Assembly (NCBI GenBank): GCA_039105265.1 | Contig: JAPFFF010000002.1 | Location: 2,666,001-2,730,000 of the forward strand | Length of the DNA: 64,000 bases | Source of the DNA: Tritrichomonas musculus | Lineage: Eukaryota; Parabasalia; Tritrichomonadida; Tritrichomonadidae | Reading direction: 5' to 3' | Shown here: positions 37,115 through 48,487 of the stretch, one piece after another | Layout of the letters: every line of letters starts with the position of its first letter | Position numbering within the stretch: the first letter of the stretch is position 1 | Program-made: the position numbers and the translations under genes | The notes under the pieces: generated by a model | The model's database searches: none | Seen by the model: only the letters and a program-made list of their open reading frames with translations | What the model was told of the DNA's origin: nothing

Positions 37115-39745
37115 TTATAGTAATGAATGTATTTCATTCTTGGTGTTATCTTCAGCTAAGATACCATTTGATGTAAAGAATGTCGTATTTATCAATATAA
37201 AATTAGCTGTTGCATTGACAATAAAATTGCTACTATTTAATGGATATTCAAGATTGTTTAACCATATCTTATTTGGTTCGCATTGATATTCATACGTAGG
37301 AGTATTATTAACATTGAATGATATATTGATTTTTATTTCTTTATCACTGGCAACATTATTTTTGTTTTCATGATATGTCAAATAGAGCATAGCTTCATAT
37401 ACATCAAGTTGTTGGTCAAATTGATAACGAATGCTAGTACTATTTGGTATGTTGAATGTATAGTTAATTCGTGTTAATTTATTCTCTAATGCTGCTAATC
37501 TTGTCTCTAAGTTTTCTATCCTTGTCTTCAATTCTTCATTTTCACTTTTCAAAGCATATTTTGATAAATCTACGGCGGCAGGAATCTCACTCTTTACTTT
37601 CTCCAACGCCTCATTTACTTCATCAACGGTAGGGAAATTATTAAATTCAGCTTCTATTTCATTTACTTTTTCGGCAAGTAATTTAAATGCAGGCTTCAAA
37701 GAATCTCTAAATATATTACCAATATCCATAGCCCCACTTAAAGTTAAGGCTCCATTGTCAGGATTATCATTATCATCTTCAAATTTTATATCATCTAATG
37801 GTTTATATTCTTCTTCACACCACATAATTATTGGAGTAATATCTTTTGTGATAGACCTAGCGATGGTCCCAGACATAAAATTAATAGATGACCGCAACAA
37901 ATCACTCATCCCTTTTGTTGATTTGTTAGAGAAGATTCTCTTCAAAAATCCACCGCCCTTTATTGTTGGAAAACTAATTCCCTCGGGAAAAAGCTGCATG
38001 CCTATAGAGCCCATAGAACCTGCCGTTCCAGCTACTCCAAAAGCTAAGGCTGTCCATGACACAATTCTTAACTTATCAACATCTTCTTCTAGATGCTGAG
38101 TTATTGTTTCTGCTCTTGATACTCTTCCCTTGAGGCTTTCCATTGTCGTGCTCATTTCCTGGACGTCATAACTTATCACATCAACATTATTGCTTACCAT
38201 ATTTAAATCACTTCTCATTGTAGTAATATTGTCGGCAGTAATAATTTTGGACGAGGTAATGTTATAGTCTGTATATAATGTTGTTGCAGCATTAGGATTG
38301 GGATATATCTCATAAAATTGTTGTTTGATAATATATTCGAAGGGGTTTGTTGTAGGGTCCTAATTGACCTCATCTATCGGGTCAACATATTCTTTGAATA
38401 AATAGATTTTAATATTTCGTGAGTCATTAGGGGTTGATGAAGCATAACAATATTCTACTTTTTCACACGAATCTAATATACCAGTGATGAAATACCATTT
38501 CTTATCACTCTTTGGGTCAAATATTTTTCCAGTAGGTCTCATAGAAAATCTGTTTGCCTTGATGGTACCATCCAAAGTGATATCAAGATAAAACTCTTCC
38601 ACTTTGGAAATATCTAATTCGCTCCCTGTACCGTTTGCTTTATAGCATCTTATAGCTTCAATATCATATCCATCAACATTTATTCCTCCATTACTTGTTT
38701 GATAGCCCAATCCATATTTTGAAAAGCTTTCTATCTCACCCGTCTTTAGTTTCAATTTACAGTCCAATTTACATTTCCCTCCATGTATCATATAATGTAG
38801 GAGATTATCAATAGAATAGTTATCAGGCTTTTTAATCAACATTTTATTTCTTTCACTTCTCTTGATTCTAATATATGTTCCATCCTCTCCATGTTCATTC
38901 TCTTTATTTAATGCATTTTTTATATTTCCGTTTATGTTTCCTTGTATATTATCTCCTACCCACTTAGTTCCATCCCAGCTTAAAACCCATTTATTACCAA
39001 AACAATATTCACTAAACTTAAATTCCAAGCCGCTAGGTATATTGTAATTATCGTCTATATTCCATTGCAGTAGCCAATACATTTTATCATCTATTTGGAC
39101 TTCACTAGTTAGTGTGGGTTTATAGAGATACAATACATCACTTTTATGAAGCTTCAAAGCATTATCAGCCTTGATAATTGAACATTTAATTGCCTTCTCT
39201 GTTTGTAAACTATCTGTAAGATATTCATTCATTATACTCAACTCACCATTCAACCAAAGGGAATAGGGATTAAAATCGAGGCTAGAATCGAAAGCTATGT
39301 TGATGTATTCAAATATGGTGCTGTTATTTATAGAACAGCCATTACTGCTTTTGGTAATGAGAGGGTAATAAACCTTTCCATCCTTGGCATAAATATAAAA
39401 TTCCTTCACTAAATTTCCAATCGTATCGTATATAATATTTTTTCTCAAAACAACTTTGAAAAGATTTGTTTGGGCTGTTATTTCCTTCACTTTATTCATG
39501 AAATCCTCTGGTATATTAACAAATTTAAGAATATGATATTGGGTTGTTGATGACTCAAATGACTCGTATTGTATATTATTATTTTTGATATTAAATTCTG
39601 GTATGCCATCTACATCATTGAATAAATGGCCTGTCTGAACATATCCATCTAAATCACTTAGGGTTAATAACTGGCTTGCTTTACGAGTGCTGTCTCCTAC
39701 CTTGAATTGTATATCACCGATGAATTTTGTTGTTGTTGCTGCCAT
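37115..39745 (-). pseudogene. Fibre-like gene 1 of unit 1, broken
   Basis: The start is set at the ATG giving MAATTTKFIGDIQFKVGDST, since the same N-terminal sequence heads fibre 1 of unit 2. Modules: TRKASQLLTLSDLDGYVQTG, NLFKVVLRKNIIYDTIGNLV, LYLYKP/EYCFGNKWVLSW, TTLYTDYNI-type segment, MRSDLNMVSNNVDVISYDV, coil, hydrophobic Gly-rich run, NIFRDSLKPAFKLLA, coil, and the tip domain YTFNIPNSTSIRYQFD to NEIHSLL. The tip is almost the same as in the plus-strand fibre and unit 3. About one or two breaks. Likely surface fibre. Confidence 0.65.
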
Positions 39746-39773
39746 TTCAAACCCAAAAAAATATTTCCCTATT

Positions 39774-42700
39774 CTACTCAATATTTGCACACTTCTTCTC
39801 CAATGCAGCAATCCTTTTCTCCAATGAATCGATATATAAATCCTTTTGTTCCAGCATTTCTTTGACTTCCAATTTTGTAATATAAGCAGTCATATCTATA
39901 TCATCTAATGGATGCTTTGTGCTTTGAACAGATTTTATTTCGTTAGCTAATATTTTGAAAACAGGCTTCAAAGAATCTCTGAAAATATTACATAAATTAA
40001 ATGTTGCCTGAAGAGTCATTACCCCCTTGTCTGGATCGTCAAAATCATTTTCGAAAGTAATCTCTTCTAATTCATCTAACCCTTCATCACACCATTCTAA
40101 TACTTTATTTGTGTCTGAAATTGTCCTAGACCAAGGGTCAAATTTTCTTAGCCGAGAAGCGCCGCTAAAATATGACTCTTCCAGTAAAAATGATGTCCTA
40201 GCATGAGTTATTGTTGTCGCTGCTACTGCTTCTTCTGATAACGCTTCTGCTCCTCCAAATGTAATGCCCATCGATGATAAAGCTAAGCCTCCACCAACTA
40301 TTCCACCTGCTATAGTGAAAGCTAAAGAAATCCCTTCAACAATCTTTATTGACTTCATATCTGAAATTAGATGTTCAGTCTTATCTTCGACTGTTATTAA
40401 TCTCCTATCCATTTGGCCAACTTTATTCTCCAATTTATTGAAGTCATATGATAAAACATCAAAGTTATTACTTACCAAATTTAAATCACTTCTCATCGTA
40501 GTAATATTGTCGGCAGTAATAATTTTGGATGAGCATATATTATAATCTGTATACAAAGTGGTAGCTGCATTAGGATTGGGGTATATCTCATAAAATTGTT
40601 GCCTGATAATATATTCAAAGGGATTCATTTTACCATCCCAATTCATTTCTTCGAAGGGGTCTGCCATGCTCTTTCGTAAATATATTTCAATATTCCTTTC
40701 CTCAGGATTGATAAAACTATCTGTCCAATCACAGGCTATTCTATCTATTGTGTCTAAATCTCCTATCAAATCAACATTTCCATTCAGCTGTCCATAAACA
40801 TGAAGTATTTGTGGTAATATTTTGAATGTTAGTCTGGTAGGAGTAGATGATTTTGGCAAGTAAATATCTAAATATACTCTGGAGATTTTAGGAATTAATT
40901 CATTAAATTTAATTATATTAGCCTCATAATTAAATAATCTACACTCAACACCTACCAAATCATAGCCTTCATATGTCTCTTTATTATGTCCTCCCATCTC
41001 AAACACCCAACAACTAATATGATTTTCATCCCCATTTATAATTTCATCATTGTTTAACAATAATTTGGTTTCTAATTTTCCTTCTTTACTAGCGAGTGCA
41101 TATAAGCTATACAATATACCCTTCTCTCCTCTCGGTATTATTTCGTTGTGTATATCATCATTTTTCATCATTGCATAGCATAAATGTGTTCTATTATCAT
41201 TATGATAATACCCTGTGTTCCTTTTATTTAATTTGTTAATGACACTCCCTCCTAATCTTCCACTCAAATTATTGCCTGTCCATTTATCTTCCTTCCATTC
41301 TAATTCCCATGAATTACCGAAGCAATACTCCTTGAATTTGAATTTGAAGCCTTCGATGAGATGGTAATCATCTGGGATTTCATATATCATTTTATAATAT
41401 TCTTTATCTCCTATTGTAGCGTCAGTAATTTTTGTTGGTTTATATAAATAAATAATATCAGAATTATGTAATTTAAGAACATTCTTAGCCTCTATTGTAT
41501 CACACTTTATTGTTGGCTCAACAGCTACCAAAGAGTCTTGAGGTAATAAATACATTATACTTAGCTCTCCCTTGAGATATAAATCATAAGAATCAATTCT
41601 AACCCCTTCATCATGAGCAATATATAATTTATTTGTTGTTGTTTCATGGAAATAACTAAGCCGGGTTTCATCATGCTCGGTATTGTGAATGAGGACTGGA
41701 TTATATATTTTTCCATCTTCTGCATAGATATCGAACTCTTTAATTATTTTTCCATTAGCATTCATGATAATATTGTTTCGAAGAATTATTTTAAATATAT
41801 TTATCCTTCCCTGAGTATCTTTTATTTTTTCTTGTATTTCTTCTGTACCACCTATCACCATCATCTTAAAGTCTCTATCAAATAATCTAAAAGTATCTGT
41901 GCTGAGCAAATTATTGGTGAGAATATATTTGGGAAAGCCAGATTGATAAGTAAAATTAGATGTAGTAATATCCCCTCCCGATGATAAATTTGATATATCT
42001 ACTCCATTTATTAATCCATTAACATTTAAATTTGCTTTGATATTAACATCCCCATATATTGGTTTTTCTCTATTAAATTGATAATTCTTTGGTGGTTCGA
42101 TATATTTGTTTCCATATACTTCTAATGCTTTCTTGAACGATTCAAGGTCTGACCCTGGAATTGAAATAGACCCATCGGGCTGGGAAGGAGGCGTTCCAAT
42201 ATCGAAGCTCAAAGGGCTAACAGCACTATTGCAGTATATCCATTCATTTTCATTTTCGTCCCATACTATATCTCCTTCTTTGTTTTTTGTATTGTTTGCC
42301 ATAAAGGCTGCATACACAGCCACACTCATTCTATCTTCATTATTCCTCCAACCTTGACATTTATTATCAAAATCAGTAATCATAATCTGAATCCAGTTTT
42401 GTCTGTCAACATCAAATATAAATGAAGGAGGCGCATCAAAGCTTCTATTTGTTCTCCAGCCTGATGGAAAATCATCAAATGAATACCCACTTTCAGTTAA
42501 TAAAACCCATCTATGAAAGAGGGCTGACCAATAATATCTTTCATCATGATCAATATTAAAAGACCTATCATTTATGAAATTGGTATGCTGTATATTGGAA
42601 TCTATATGCTGATTTTGATTTTGATATTGATTTACCAAATCATTTATACCGTCATCATTATTGAAAATTGAAAAGTCGACTACCTGGGATTGAGCCAGCA

Positions 42701-43907
42701 GGACCTGATTATCAAAATGCAAACGACTAATATCATGCTCTTGAAGATGGCCTTCGACTCCATCAACTCTATCATATAAATCAGAAAATAATTCAATAAA
42801 TATGTCATCATTTACATCCACATTTCCACCTTGATTACATGTACAGGATTTAATTTTGAGGACATAATCATGCAAATCATTATGAGCTTGAGTTAAATGG
42901 TTTAAGCTTGCATACACATTATTTAAATATTCTCCAAGGGCGATGTTTTCAGATGTACCGTCATCTTCAATAATAGTGATTCGTAAACTATCCGCATCCT
43001 TTCTTGTTTTTATGTAGTTGATGCCCTTCTTTATCATTACTTCAACCAAGTATTGTGCTAGGAAAGCACCCATAAATAGTTTAATATTTACGTAATTATC
43101 TTTTTGATTTTGCATGTATATATCAATAAATTCACCCGGGCTTCCTACTTCCACTAACTGGTCTGCTTTAACTTCTTCATCACTATTTTTATATTTATAT
43201 CCTATTGTCTTAAGAGTATTGTCTTGAAGATTGTAATGATATTGCTTTGTTCCATTTATGAATTTTATCCAGTTTGCTTCATTAAATACCTCATATAATA
43301 TTCTCGTTGTGTTTTGATTTCTCTTTTCATTCTTCATAATATTCATCAACATATCAGCTAAATTATGATATGACTTGTATTGGAGGAAAGGTTCAGTTGG
43401 CTTAGGCTCTGGTGGAGCAGTAGGAGTTTGAACATATTTAACTACTTCACATTTCCCCTTGTCTTCTTCCAATACTACTTGTTCGTATCCATCTGCTGCG
43501 CACATCAATTCGCTATACATATCATGGATTGCTTCACAAGTCTTAGATTCCCCTTCGATAATATCATTAAATGCATTAACACAATATTCATCTCTGATAA
43601 GTTCTCTGTTGGATTCAACAAATGAATTCGTTCTTGTTAATGCTTTGTATTCAAGTATTTGTGTAGATTTTTCAGTTATGGGAACATCCCCAAATCCTTT
43701 AAGACTACCTCCATTTTCAATATAGTCATTTACCACTCTGGCATCAACTTCAGCTTTATTGTATAGACAATTAAATTTTGGGTATTCATCGGGCTTATCT
43801 TCTTGGATGATATTTATTTTTTCATCTTCTCCAGCACTTATTTCAAATCCATTTGCTTTAAGTTTTTTTGCTTCTTTGCTCTTTGCAGAATATAGTGTCA
43901 AGGACAT
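39774..43907 (-). CDS. Fibre-like gene 2 of unit 1
   Basis: A 1377-residue open frame. N terminus SLTLYSAKSKEAKKLKANGF and YPKFNCLYNKAEVDARVVND are shared with unit 2; then a long helical region with a Cys motif (KIKSCTCNQGG), Trp-rich repeats (ending GWRTNRS, GWRNNED, IVWDENENEWIY; about 42190-42540), a stalk/knob module shared with fibre 1 (FKIILRNNIIMN, EYCFGNSWELEW), TTLYTDYNICSSKIITADN, a Gly-rich hydrophobic run, NIFRDSLKPVFKIL and a C-terminal coil (LEKRIAALEKKCANIE). It diverges from the penton-like gene across 19 bp. It is a paralogue of fibre 1 with a different head. A virion surface role is inferred. Confidence 0.7.
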   Translation of the reverse strand: MSLTLYSAKSKEAKKLKANGFEISAGEDEKINIIQEDKPDEYPKFNCLYNKAEVDARVVNDYIENGGSLKGFGDVPITEKSTQILEYKALTRTNSFVESNRELIRDEYCVNAFNDIIEGESKTCEAIHDMYSELMCAADGYEQVVLEEDKGKCEVVKYVQTPTAPPEPKPTEPFLQYKSYHNLADMLMNIMKNEKRNQNTTRILYEVFNEANWIKFINGTKQYHYNLQDNTLKTIGYKYKNSDEEVKADQLVEVGSPGEFIDIYMQNQKDNYVNIKLFMGAFLAQYLVEVMIKKGINYIKTRKDADSLRITIIEDDGTSENIALGEYLNNVYASLNHLTQAHNDLHDYVLKIKSCTCNQGGNVDVNDDIFIELFSDLYDRVDGVEGHLQEHDISRLHFDNQVLLAQSQVVDFSIFNNDDGINDLVNQYQNQNQHIDSNIQHTNFINDRSFNIDHDERYYWSALFHRWVLLTESGYSFDDFPSGWRTNRSFDAPPSFIFDVDRQNWIQIMITDFDNKCQGWRNNEDRMSVAVYAAFMANNTKNKEGDIVWDENENEWIYCNSAVSPLSFDIGTPPSQPDGSISIPGSDLESFKKALEVYGNKYIEPPKNYQFNREKPIYGDVNIKANLNVNGLINGVDISNLSSGGDITTSNFTYQSGFPKYILTNNLLSTDTFRLFDRDFKMMVIGGTEEIQEKIKDTQGRINIFKIILRNNIIMNANGKIIKEFDIYAEDGKIYNPVLIHNTEHDETRLSYFHETTTNKLYIAHDEGVRIDSYDLYLKGELSIMYLLPQDSLVAVEPTIKCDTIEAKNVLKLHNSDIIYLYKPTKITDATIGDKEYYKMIYEIPDDYHLIEGFKFKFKEYCFGNSWELEWKEDKWTGNNLSGRLGGSVINKLNKRNTGYYHNDNRTHLCYAMMKNDDIHNEIIPRGEKGILYSLYALASKEGKLETKLLLNNDEIINGDENHISCWVFEMGGHNKETYEGYDLVGVECRLFNYEANIIKFNELIPKISRVYLDIYLPKSSTPTRLTFKILPQILHVYGQLNGNVDLIGDLDTIDRIACDWTDSFINPEERNIEIYLRKSMADPFEEMNWDGKMNPFEYIIRQQFYEIYPNPNAATTLYTDYNICSSKIITADNITTMRSDLNLVSNNFDVLSYDFNKLENKVGQMDRRLITVEDKTEHLISDMKSIKIVEGISLAFTIAGGIVGGGLALSSMGITFGGAEALSEEAVAATTITHARTSFLLEESYFSGASRLRKFDPWSRTISDTNKVLEWCDEGLDELEEITFENDFDDPDKGVMTLQATFNLCNIFRDSLKPVFKILANEIKSVQSTKHPLDDIDMTAYITKLEVKEMLEQKDLYIDSLEKRIAALEKKCANIE

Positions 43908-43926
43908 TTTAATCTGAAATTAAATA
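43908..43926. promoter_or_regulatory. 19-bp spacer between divergent starts (unit 1)
   Basis: TTTAATCTGAAATTAAATA separates the ATG of fibre 2 (-) from that of the penton-like gene (+). Unit 2 has exactly the same 19 bases (57789-57807). A bidirectional start region this small implies nearly leaderless transcripts or promoters inside the coding regions. Confidence 0.6.
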
Positions 43927-44661
43927 ATGCTGTATAGTGTTCAGAGCCAGCCAGGGAATTATAATACTGTAAGAATGAATATAGATATTCCTTGGAAATG
44001 CCCTTTCGTCAAGTATTATGTTTCGTCTATTAATACTAAAGCCAATATTTTGTTAACCACCGATGATGATTATCTAATATTTGACTCTCCTATAGGAGAG
44101 ATAAAGTTTGATTTCGAGGAGTCATATGCCTATTCTTTTGCAAATCTGGTTAAATTTTTAAATGAAAGTCAGACTGTAATTACCTTCAAAAATGTCAACA
44201 ATAGAACCATATCTTTAAAGCCTGTCCAAACAGTAAAATTCAAAGAAGGCAGCCATAGAGCAAAATTAATCACTGGATTGTTCAATACTAAGCCTGGACA
44301 TATATTTCCAAATGGAGTTGAATGCAACGTCCCAGATTTGCCAATTCTTGATTTTGCCAATAAATTATATTTAGTGTCTTTGCAGGGTGTAGCAGCGCAC
44401 TCATCTATTGGAGACCAAGAATATACTCCCAGCATCATCGCAAATATTGATACAATGATTATGGACCAAGAAGCTTTAATAGTGAATTATGATTTGACAA
44501 AACCAATAAAAGTAAAAGTAAATACAGATTCGTTAAAGTATTTGGAAATGAGGTTGGTCGACTTTATGTTCCAGCCTGTAATCTTGAAATCCCCCTTGTT
44601 CATTACTCTGAAGATAAAACCATCCCAGGATGCTGATATATATGATATCTTGACAAAATAA
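43927..44661 (+). CDS. Penton-like minor capsid protein (unit 1)
   Basis: A 244-residue protein. Its layout matches Polinton penton-type single-jelly-roll proteins: an N-terminal strand (YNTVRMNIDIPWKCPFVKYY), HRAKLITGLFN in the middle (compare the usual R-x-A-x-L-G-F block), DFANKLYLVSLQGV (the usual LY-x-Y-x-DI strand), YTPSIIANI, and the C-terminal LEMRLVDFMFQPVILKSPLF followed by ITLKIKP. The homologue at 57808-58563 is collinear. It would occupy capsid vertices and may anchor the fibre-like proteins encoded next door, as in adenovirus. Identification is by pattern only. Confidence 0.55.
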   Translation: MLYSVQSQPGNYNTVRMNIDIPWKCPFVKYYVSSINTKANILLTTDDDYLIFDSPIGEIKFDFEESYAYSFANLVKFLNESQTVITFKNVNNRTISLKPVQTVKFKEGSHRAKLITGLFNTKPGHIFPNGVECNVPDLPILDFANKLYLVSLQGVAAHSSIGDQEYTPSIIANIDTMIMDQEALIVNYDLTKPIKVKVNTDSLKYLEMRLVDFMFQPVILKSPLFITLKIKPSQDADIYDILTK

Positions 44662-44783
44662 ATTTGAAAGTCCTTTGAAATCATTTTCAGAAGCCTTTGA
44701 AATCCCATTTGAATGCTCTTTTAAACTTGGAAATGGACATGTGATCTGAGACAATATTTGGTCGTAAAAACTTGCAGACTTCT

Positions 44784-44890
44784 CTTTGTGGCGCTCTAAG
44801 TATACTTTGTGGCGCTCTAAGACATCTTTGTGGCGCTCTAAGTATACTTTGTGGCGCTCAAATATATACTTTGTGGCACTCTAAGATTTA
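44784..44890. repeat. 21-bp tandem repeat, five copies
   Basis: CTTTGTGGCGCTCTAAGTATA-type units start at 44784, 44805, 44826, 44847 and 44869. Copies vary slightly (CATCTTTG, CACTCT). Non-coding. Confidence 0.85.
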
Positions 44891-45504
44891 TCTCAATTTC
44901 CAAAAATTTCATTCAAAAAATTTTTCCAAAAAAAAACATTGTGTATTGTCGGTCCAAATGAACCATTTTCTTGACATGTTTTTTGAAAAAAATTTGTCCT
45001 GAAATGTTATTTGAAAAAAGAGAAAACCCTTCCCTGAGTTTTTTTTTTTTTTTTTGAGACGACCACAGGATTTTCTAGAAATCCTTTCAAAAATATATCA
45101 TTCATATTTTTGTGGCATCTCATAGAAAGTCCCATTTTTCAAATCACAATTCCTACAAAAATATTTCATACATACTTTTGCGGCGACCATAATATTATTA
45201 TGGCACCACGAAATGTGATTTGAAAAATTGGGACCCCCTTTACTGCTTTCTTTTATGGGGCTCAGGAACCCCAAGTTGCTTGTTTGGTATTAAAAAAATG
45301 AACATACCTGCTCATACATATTTTTTGAAACATCATTTATATTTTCTCAATCTCAAAAACATGACCCCCTACTCATGCTTTTTTTCCAAAATTTTGGTAT
45401 CAATATCTCGATGAATATTAAATATTTTTAAATGGTTTAAGAGAGAAATTTCTTCCTATCTCAGAGGAGAATTTAATGAAATAATTATCTATCTTTCGTC
45501 TGCA

Positions 45505-45539
45505 GGTGAACGGGTGAATTCTCACCTCCAACTTCACCT
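45505..45539. repeat. 35-bp inverted repeat flanking p336 (mate 46591-46625)
   Basis: GGTGAACGGGTGAATTCTCA and the following CCTCCAACTTCACCT return as the reverse complement just after the p336 stop, with one mismatch. The arms enclose exactly the p336 gene. They could be ends of a mobile gene cassette or a regulatory palindrome; no target duplication is apparent. Confidence 0.8.
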
Positions 45540-45574
45540 TTCATTTTTTTTCCAATTTTTTATTTTTAGGCCAA

Positions 45575-46585
45575 ATGACCCTCCTCCCCGCAACAACAAA
45601 TCAAACCAGCATTACAGCCATTACTCTTGCCCAAGACAACTCTTTGACCGAATGTAGTTTTTCAAAAGAAGTATCCGAATTCTATAATATGAACTTTGAA
45701 CAGAAGAAGATGGAATTGAAAAATGATTTGCTGAATGATAATTATGACCCTATAAAATATAAGCTAAATGTCGATACAAATACCAATCTCATCCGTGATA
45801 TTTTTACAATATTTCATTCCCTGCCAAAACTAAACGACATCACACAGAGCAAGCCAGATGTGCCAATTTTCCAACAAATCATGGAGTTGAAGACAGACTC
45901 ATCGGAAATAAAAAAATTCATCCGAAAAGTAAATTATGACATGATAGGCTACCATTGCAATCACAATTCTATAAATGAAAAGTGTGATAAAATATACTGT
46001 AATGTGGTCGATATATATAATTCAGACGAGTACCTGCACTACCAATCATTTATATCTTTTGCTCTCATGACTGCGCTAAGTATCATTAGAAAAGATAAAT
46101 TTGGACAGCCATATAATGTTTATCCAACAGATGCCTTGTTGTGCGATGATCCCGATGACTTTTCATTCGGATTTATTGATAAATGTAGTGTCAAAGAAGC
46201 TTCTGAAAATATTATACGACTCAACGGTATGATAGCCAATAATAATGCCCAAACCAATAAATCATGCTCAAAATGTGATGCAGCAAGGAGAAAATACAAT
46301 TATAGCCTCTTTCAAATAGAGAGGATGAGTGAAGAGCAGAGAGAACAGCAAGAAATTGATAAACAATACATAGAAATGCCTGATGAAAACATATATAATA
46401 TGAAAGAGTTTTTACTCAAAAATTATCCTTCGATAGATAGATTTTTGTTAAAAGATGTCCAAAACAAGTATAAATCCACTTTTAAAATCAATTTAACATT
46501 TGATGAATTGAAGAGAAAAATTGAAGAAACGGGGCTGTTCACAATATCAAATGTCCATAGAACCATGCATGTAAATAGAAAATAA
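45575..46585 (+). CDS. p336, unknown protein with Cys motif
   Basis: A 336-residue protein. Motifs: PIFQQIMELKTDSSEIKKFI, RKVNYDMIGYHCNHNSINEK, a Cys pair (SCSKCDAARRKYNYSLFQIE), a charged helix, and a C-terminal domain (YKSTFKINLTFDELKRKIEE followed by TGLF) that could be winged-helix-like. Unit 2 has a related but shorter gene at 59932-60205 (same VNYDMIGYYCDHD and CSRCDAARRKYKYSLFQID). The His/Cys set suggests metal binding. It precedes PolB in both units, so a replication role is a fair guess; the family is not recognised. Confidence 0.6.
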   Translation: MTLLPATTNQTSITAITLAQDNSLTECSFSKEVSEFYNMNFEQKKMELKNDLLNDNYDPIKYKLNVDTNTNLIRDIFTIFHSLPKLNDITQSKPDVPIFQQIMELKTDSSEIKKFIRKVNYDMIGYHCNHNSINEKCDKIYCNVVDIYNSDEYLHYQSFISFALMTALSIIRKDKFGQPYNVYPTDALLCDDPDDFSFGFIDKCSVKEASENIIRLNGMIANNNAQTNKSCSKCDAARRKYNYSLFQIERMSEEQREQQEIDKQYIEMPDENIYNMKEFLLKNYPSIDRFLLKDVQNKYKSTFKINLTFDELKRKIEETGLFTISNVHRTMHVNRK

Positions 46586-46590
46586 ATGAG

Positions 46591-46625
46591 AGGTGAAGTT
46601 GGAGGTGAAAATTCACCCGTTCACC
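46591..46625. repeat. 35-bp inverted repeat, right arm
   Basis: Mate of 45505-45539 with one mismatch. Confidence 0.8.
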
Positions 46626-46720
46626 CCTGGATGATTTTTACAGTTTTTTTGCTCATTTTTGAGCCGAAGCATTTTTTTGTCGCGTGATATTTTTTTATCA
46701 CTTTTTAATTTTATTGTAAA

Positions 46721-48487
46721 ATGGACAACCAGCTCATTTCCAAACTAACCAAGAAGCAAATTTTATCCCTCCCAGGATTCCAAAATAAAGGAAAACAAAC
46801 CGTAAAAAAACTCCGAGAAGAGCTCAGACAAAATATCTCTCGAATGAAAATAAACAAAAGAGGCTTGAAAGTGAAAGATTATATCAAGGCATTTAATGAA
46901 AGTGATGATAAGTTGTTTAACAATCTGCGCAGGCAAAAGAATACCAGACAAAAAGAAAAGGCATCGCGAAGAGAATACAAACAAAGCCTCAAAAATAATG
47001 CCAGAGCAGAAATAGATATATTAAATATTTCGGTCGATTTGTACTCTACAGCTAAGACCGAAGCCAGAAAAGAGTACAAGGAAAGAGTCAAAAATATTCA
47101 AGACAAGCCTAAATTTAAGAAGCAGATGAAGGAATTTATGATGAAAGCGAACAAGGAAATTTCATTCGAAATAGTAATTGGAGATGATGAAGATAGGAGG
47201 ATGGCCTTTACTGAAACCCTAAGGCAGCTTCACAAGAAGAATAAAAAGAACGTGGTAGTAAAAAGTGAGTCGTTAGATGGGGAGGAATATAAGTGGTTTA
47301 CCATCTCATCGGCACGAAATATCGACACAACTATTGGTCATATCTCCGGTACAATAGATTTAAATGATGATTGTTCTGATAATAATCCTTGGATTGGTAA
47401 TGTATTTATCCCAGCAAAATATCAATTACTCTTCATTCAAAACAAAAAGAAAGGCAAACAAACCGTCTTCACAATCAATAAACAAACTAGTAAAGGGAAG
47501 CTATATGAAGAAGAAGTAGAAATTGATGAAGATTATAGAGAAAAACCAGACGGAGGATTCTTTCCATATATCAATCTTTCTGATATTGATTTGACTATAT
47601 ATCAAATATTTAAGTCTGTTGAGAAGAAAAATTATCAAGATAATTGCCTGGTCTATGCATGTATTCAATCAAAAGTTTTCTCAGAGGAAGAGATAAATCA
47701 TCTACGTTCTATGGTAAAAACAAGAATGGTACCAAATAGTTTAATATATGATATTGCTAAATATTTTAAATGTCATTTTATTGTCAGGAGGATTGATGAA
47801 AAATATGCCACGAGAGACCAACAGCAAATCAAAATAGATACCCGAAAGAAAGCCTGGGCTAAAGCTTTTAACAGGACTGTAGACCTGTTATTATACAAAA
47901 ATCATTACATGATTAACAAACCCGTGGGAAACACAAAGCTTATAACAGTCCTTCGAAAGCTATTTAAAGAAGGCATGTTCAGGGAAATAAAATCTTGCGA
48001 GATGAATATTTTGGCCACAAATGAATATAACAGTCATCTAGCAGATTATCAAGATTTAAATTATGACCCTTCCCTCTGCTGTCAAAAAATAGATTCGTCT
48101 GTTATGAAAAAAGAGAGGGAGTGGTCAAAGATATACTACTCTGATTTTGAGACCGATACAACATTATCTCCCCATAAACCATATCTTAACATTACAGTAT
48201 ATAGAACAAAAGAATTGATACATAAAATGGTTTTTGAAGGGGAAAATATAGCCGAGAGATTATTAAAATCTTTGGAAAATAATTCTTTGATATACTTCCA
48301 TAATCTAAAATATGATGCCTGCTTCTTCATCAACACCCCTGGATGGGACGTCCAAATAACTGAAAGGAACGGTACAATTCTTCAAATTGTCATGACAAAA
48401 TATAAAATAAACAAAAGATTAACCTTCCGAAATAGCTACTCTTTGATACCTGCTGCCCTATCTTCCTTCGCTAAAATGTTCCAACTA
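46721..48487 (+). pseudogene. PolB 5' part of unit 1, interrupted by unit 2
   Basis: Starts DNQLISKLTKKQILSLPGFQ after GTAAAATGG. It contains a long basic N-terminal region, SFEIVIGDDEDRRMAF, an OTU-like Cys/His pair (YQDNCLVYACIQ ... LLLYKNHYMI), Exo I (KIYYSDFETDTT) and Exo II (LIYFHNLKYDACFF). The polymerase domain is not present; the frame meets the start of unit 2 at 48488 soon after Exo II. This fits insertion of unit 2 into the gene. Protein-primed replication of the element is the expected function. Confidence 0.8.

Larger units (their letters stand above)
44662..45574. other. Spacer between penton-like gene and p336
   Basis: About 0.9 kb without a convincing gene. It holds the 21-bp tandem repeat at 44784-44890, a T run near 45040, a GGGG/CCCC hairpin near 45259 and one arm of the 35-bp inverted repeat. 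The matching spacer of unit 2 (58564-59931) has quite different repeats. Confidence 0.55.
36731..48487. mobile_element. Polinton unit 1 (lineage 2), left part
   Basis: The start AGTAGTATAGTATAGGC aligns with the starts of unit 2 (48488) and unit 3 (61854). Gene order is fibre 1 (-), fibre 2 (-), penton-like (+), p336 (+), PolB 5' part (+). The unit is cut inside PolB where unit 2 begins, so the rest would lie to the right, outside the window, if the arrangement is nested. Fibre 1 is broken; most others look open. The near identity of some stretches with unit 2 (for example the 19-bp spacer) suggests moderate age. Confidence 0.75.

Noticed and set aside
44772-45414. Short plus-strand frames after the penton-like gene in unit 1.
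   Set aside because: They follow the 21-bp repeats and low-complexity T runs and have no match in unit 2.
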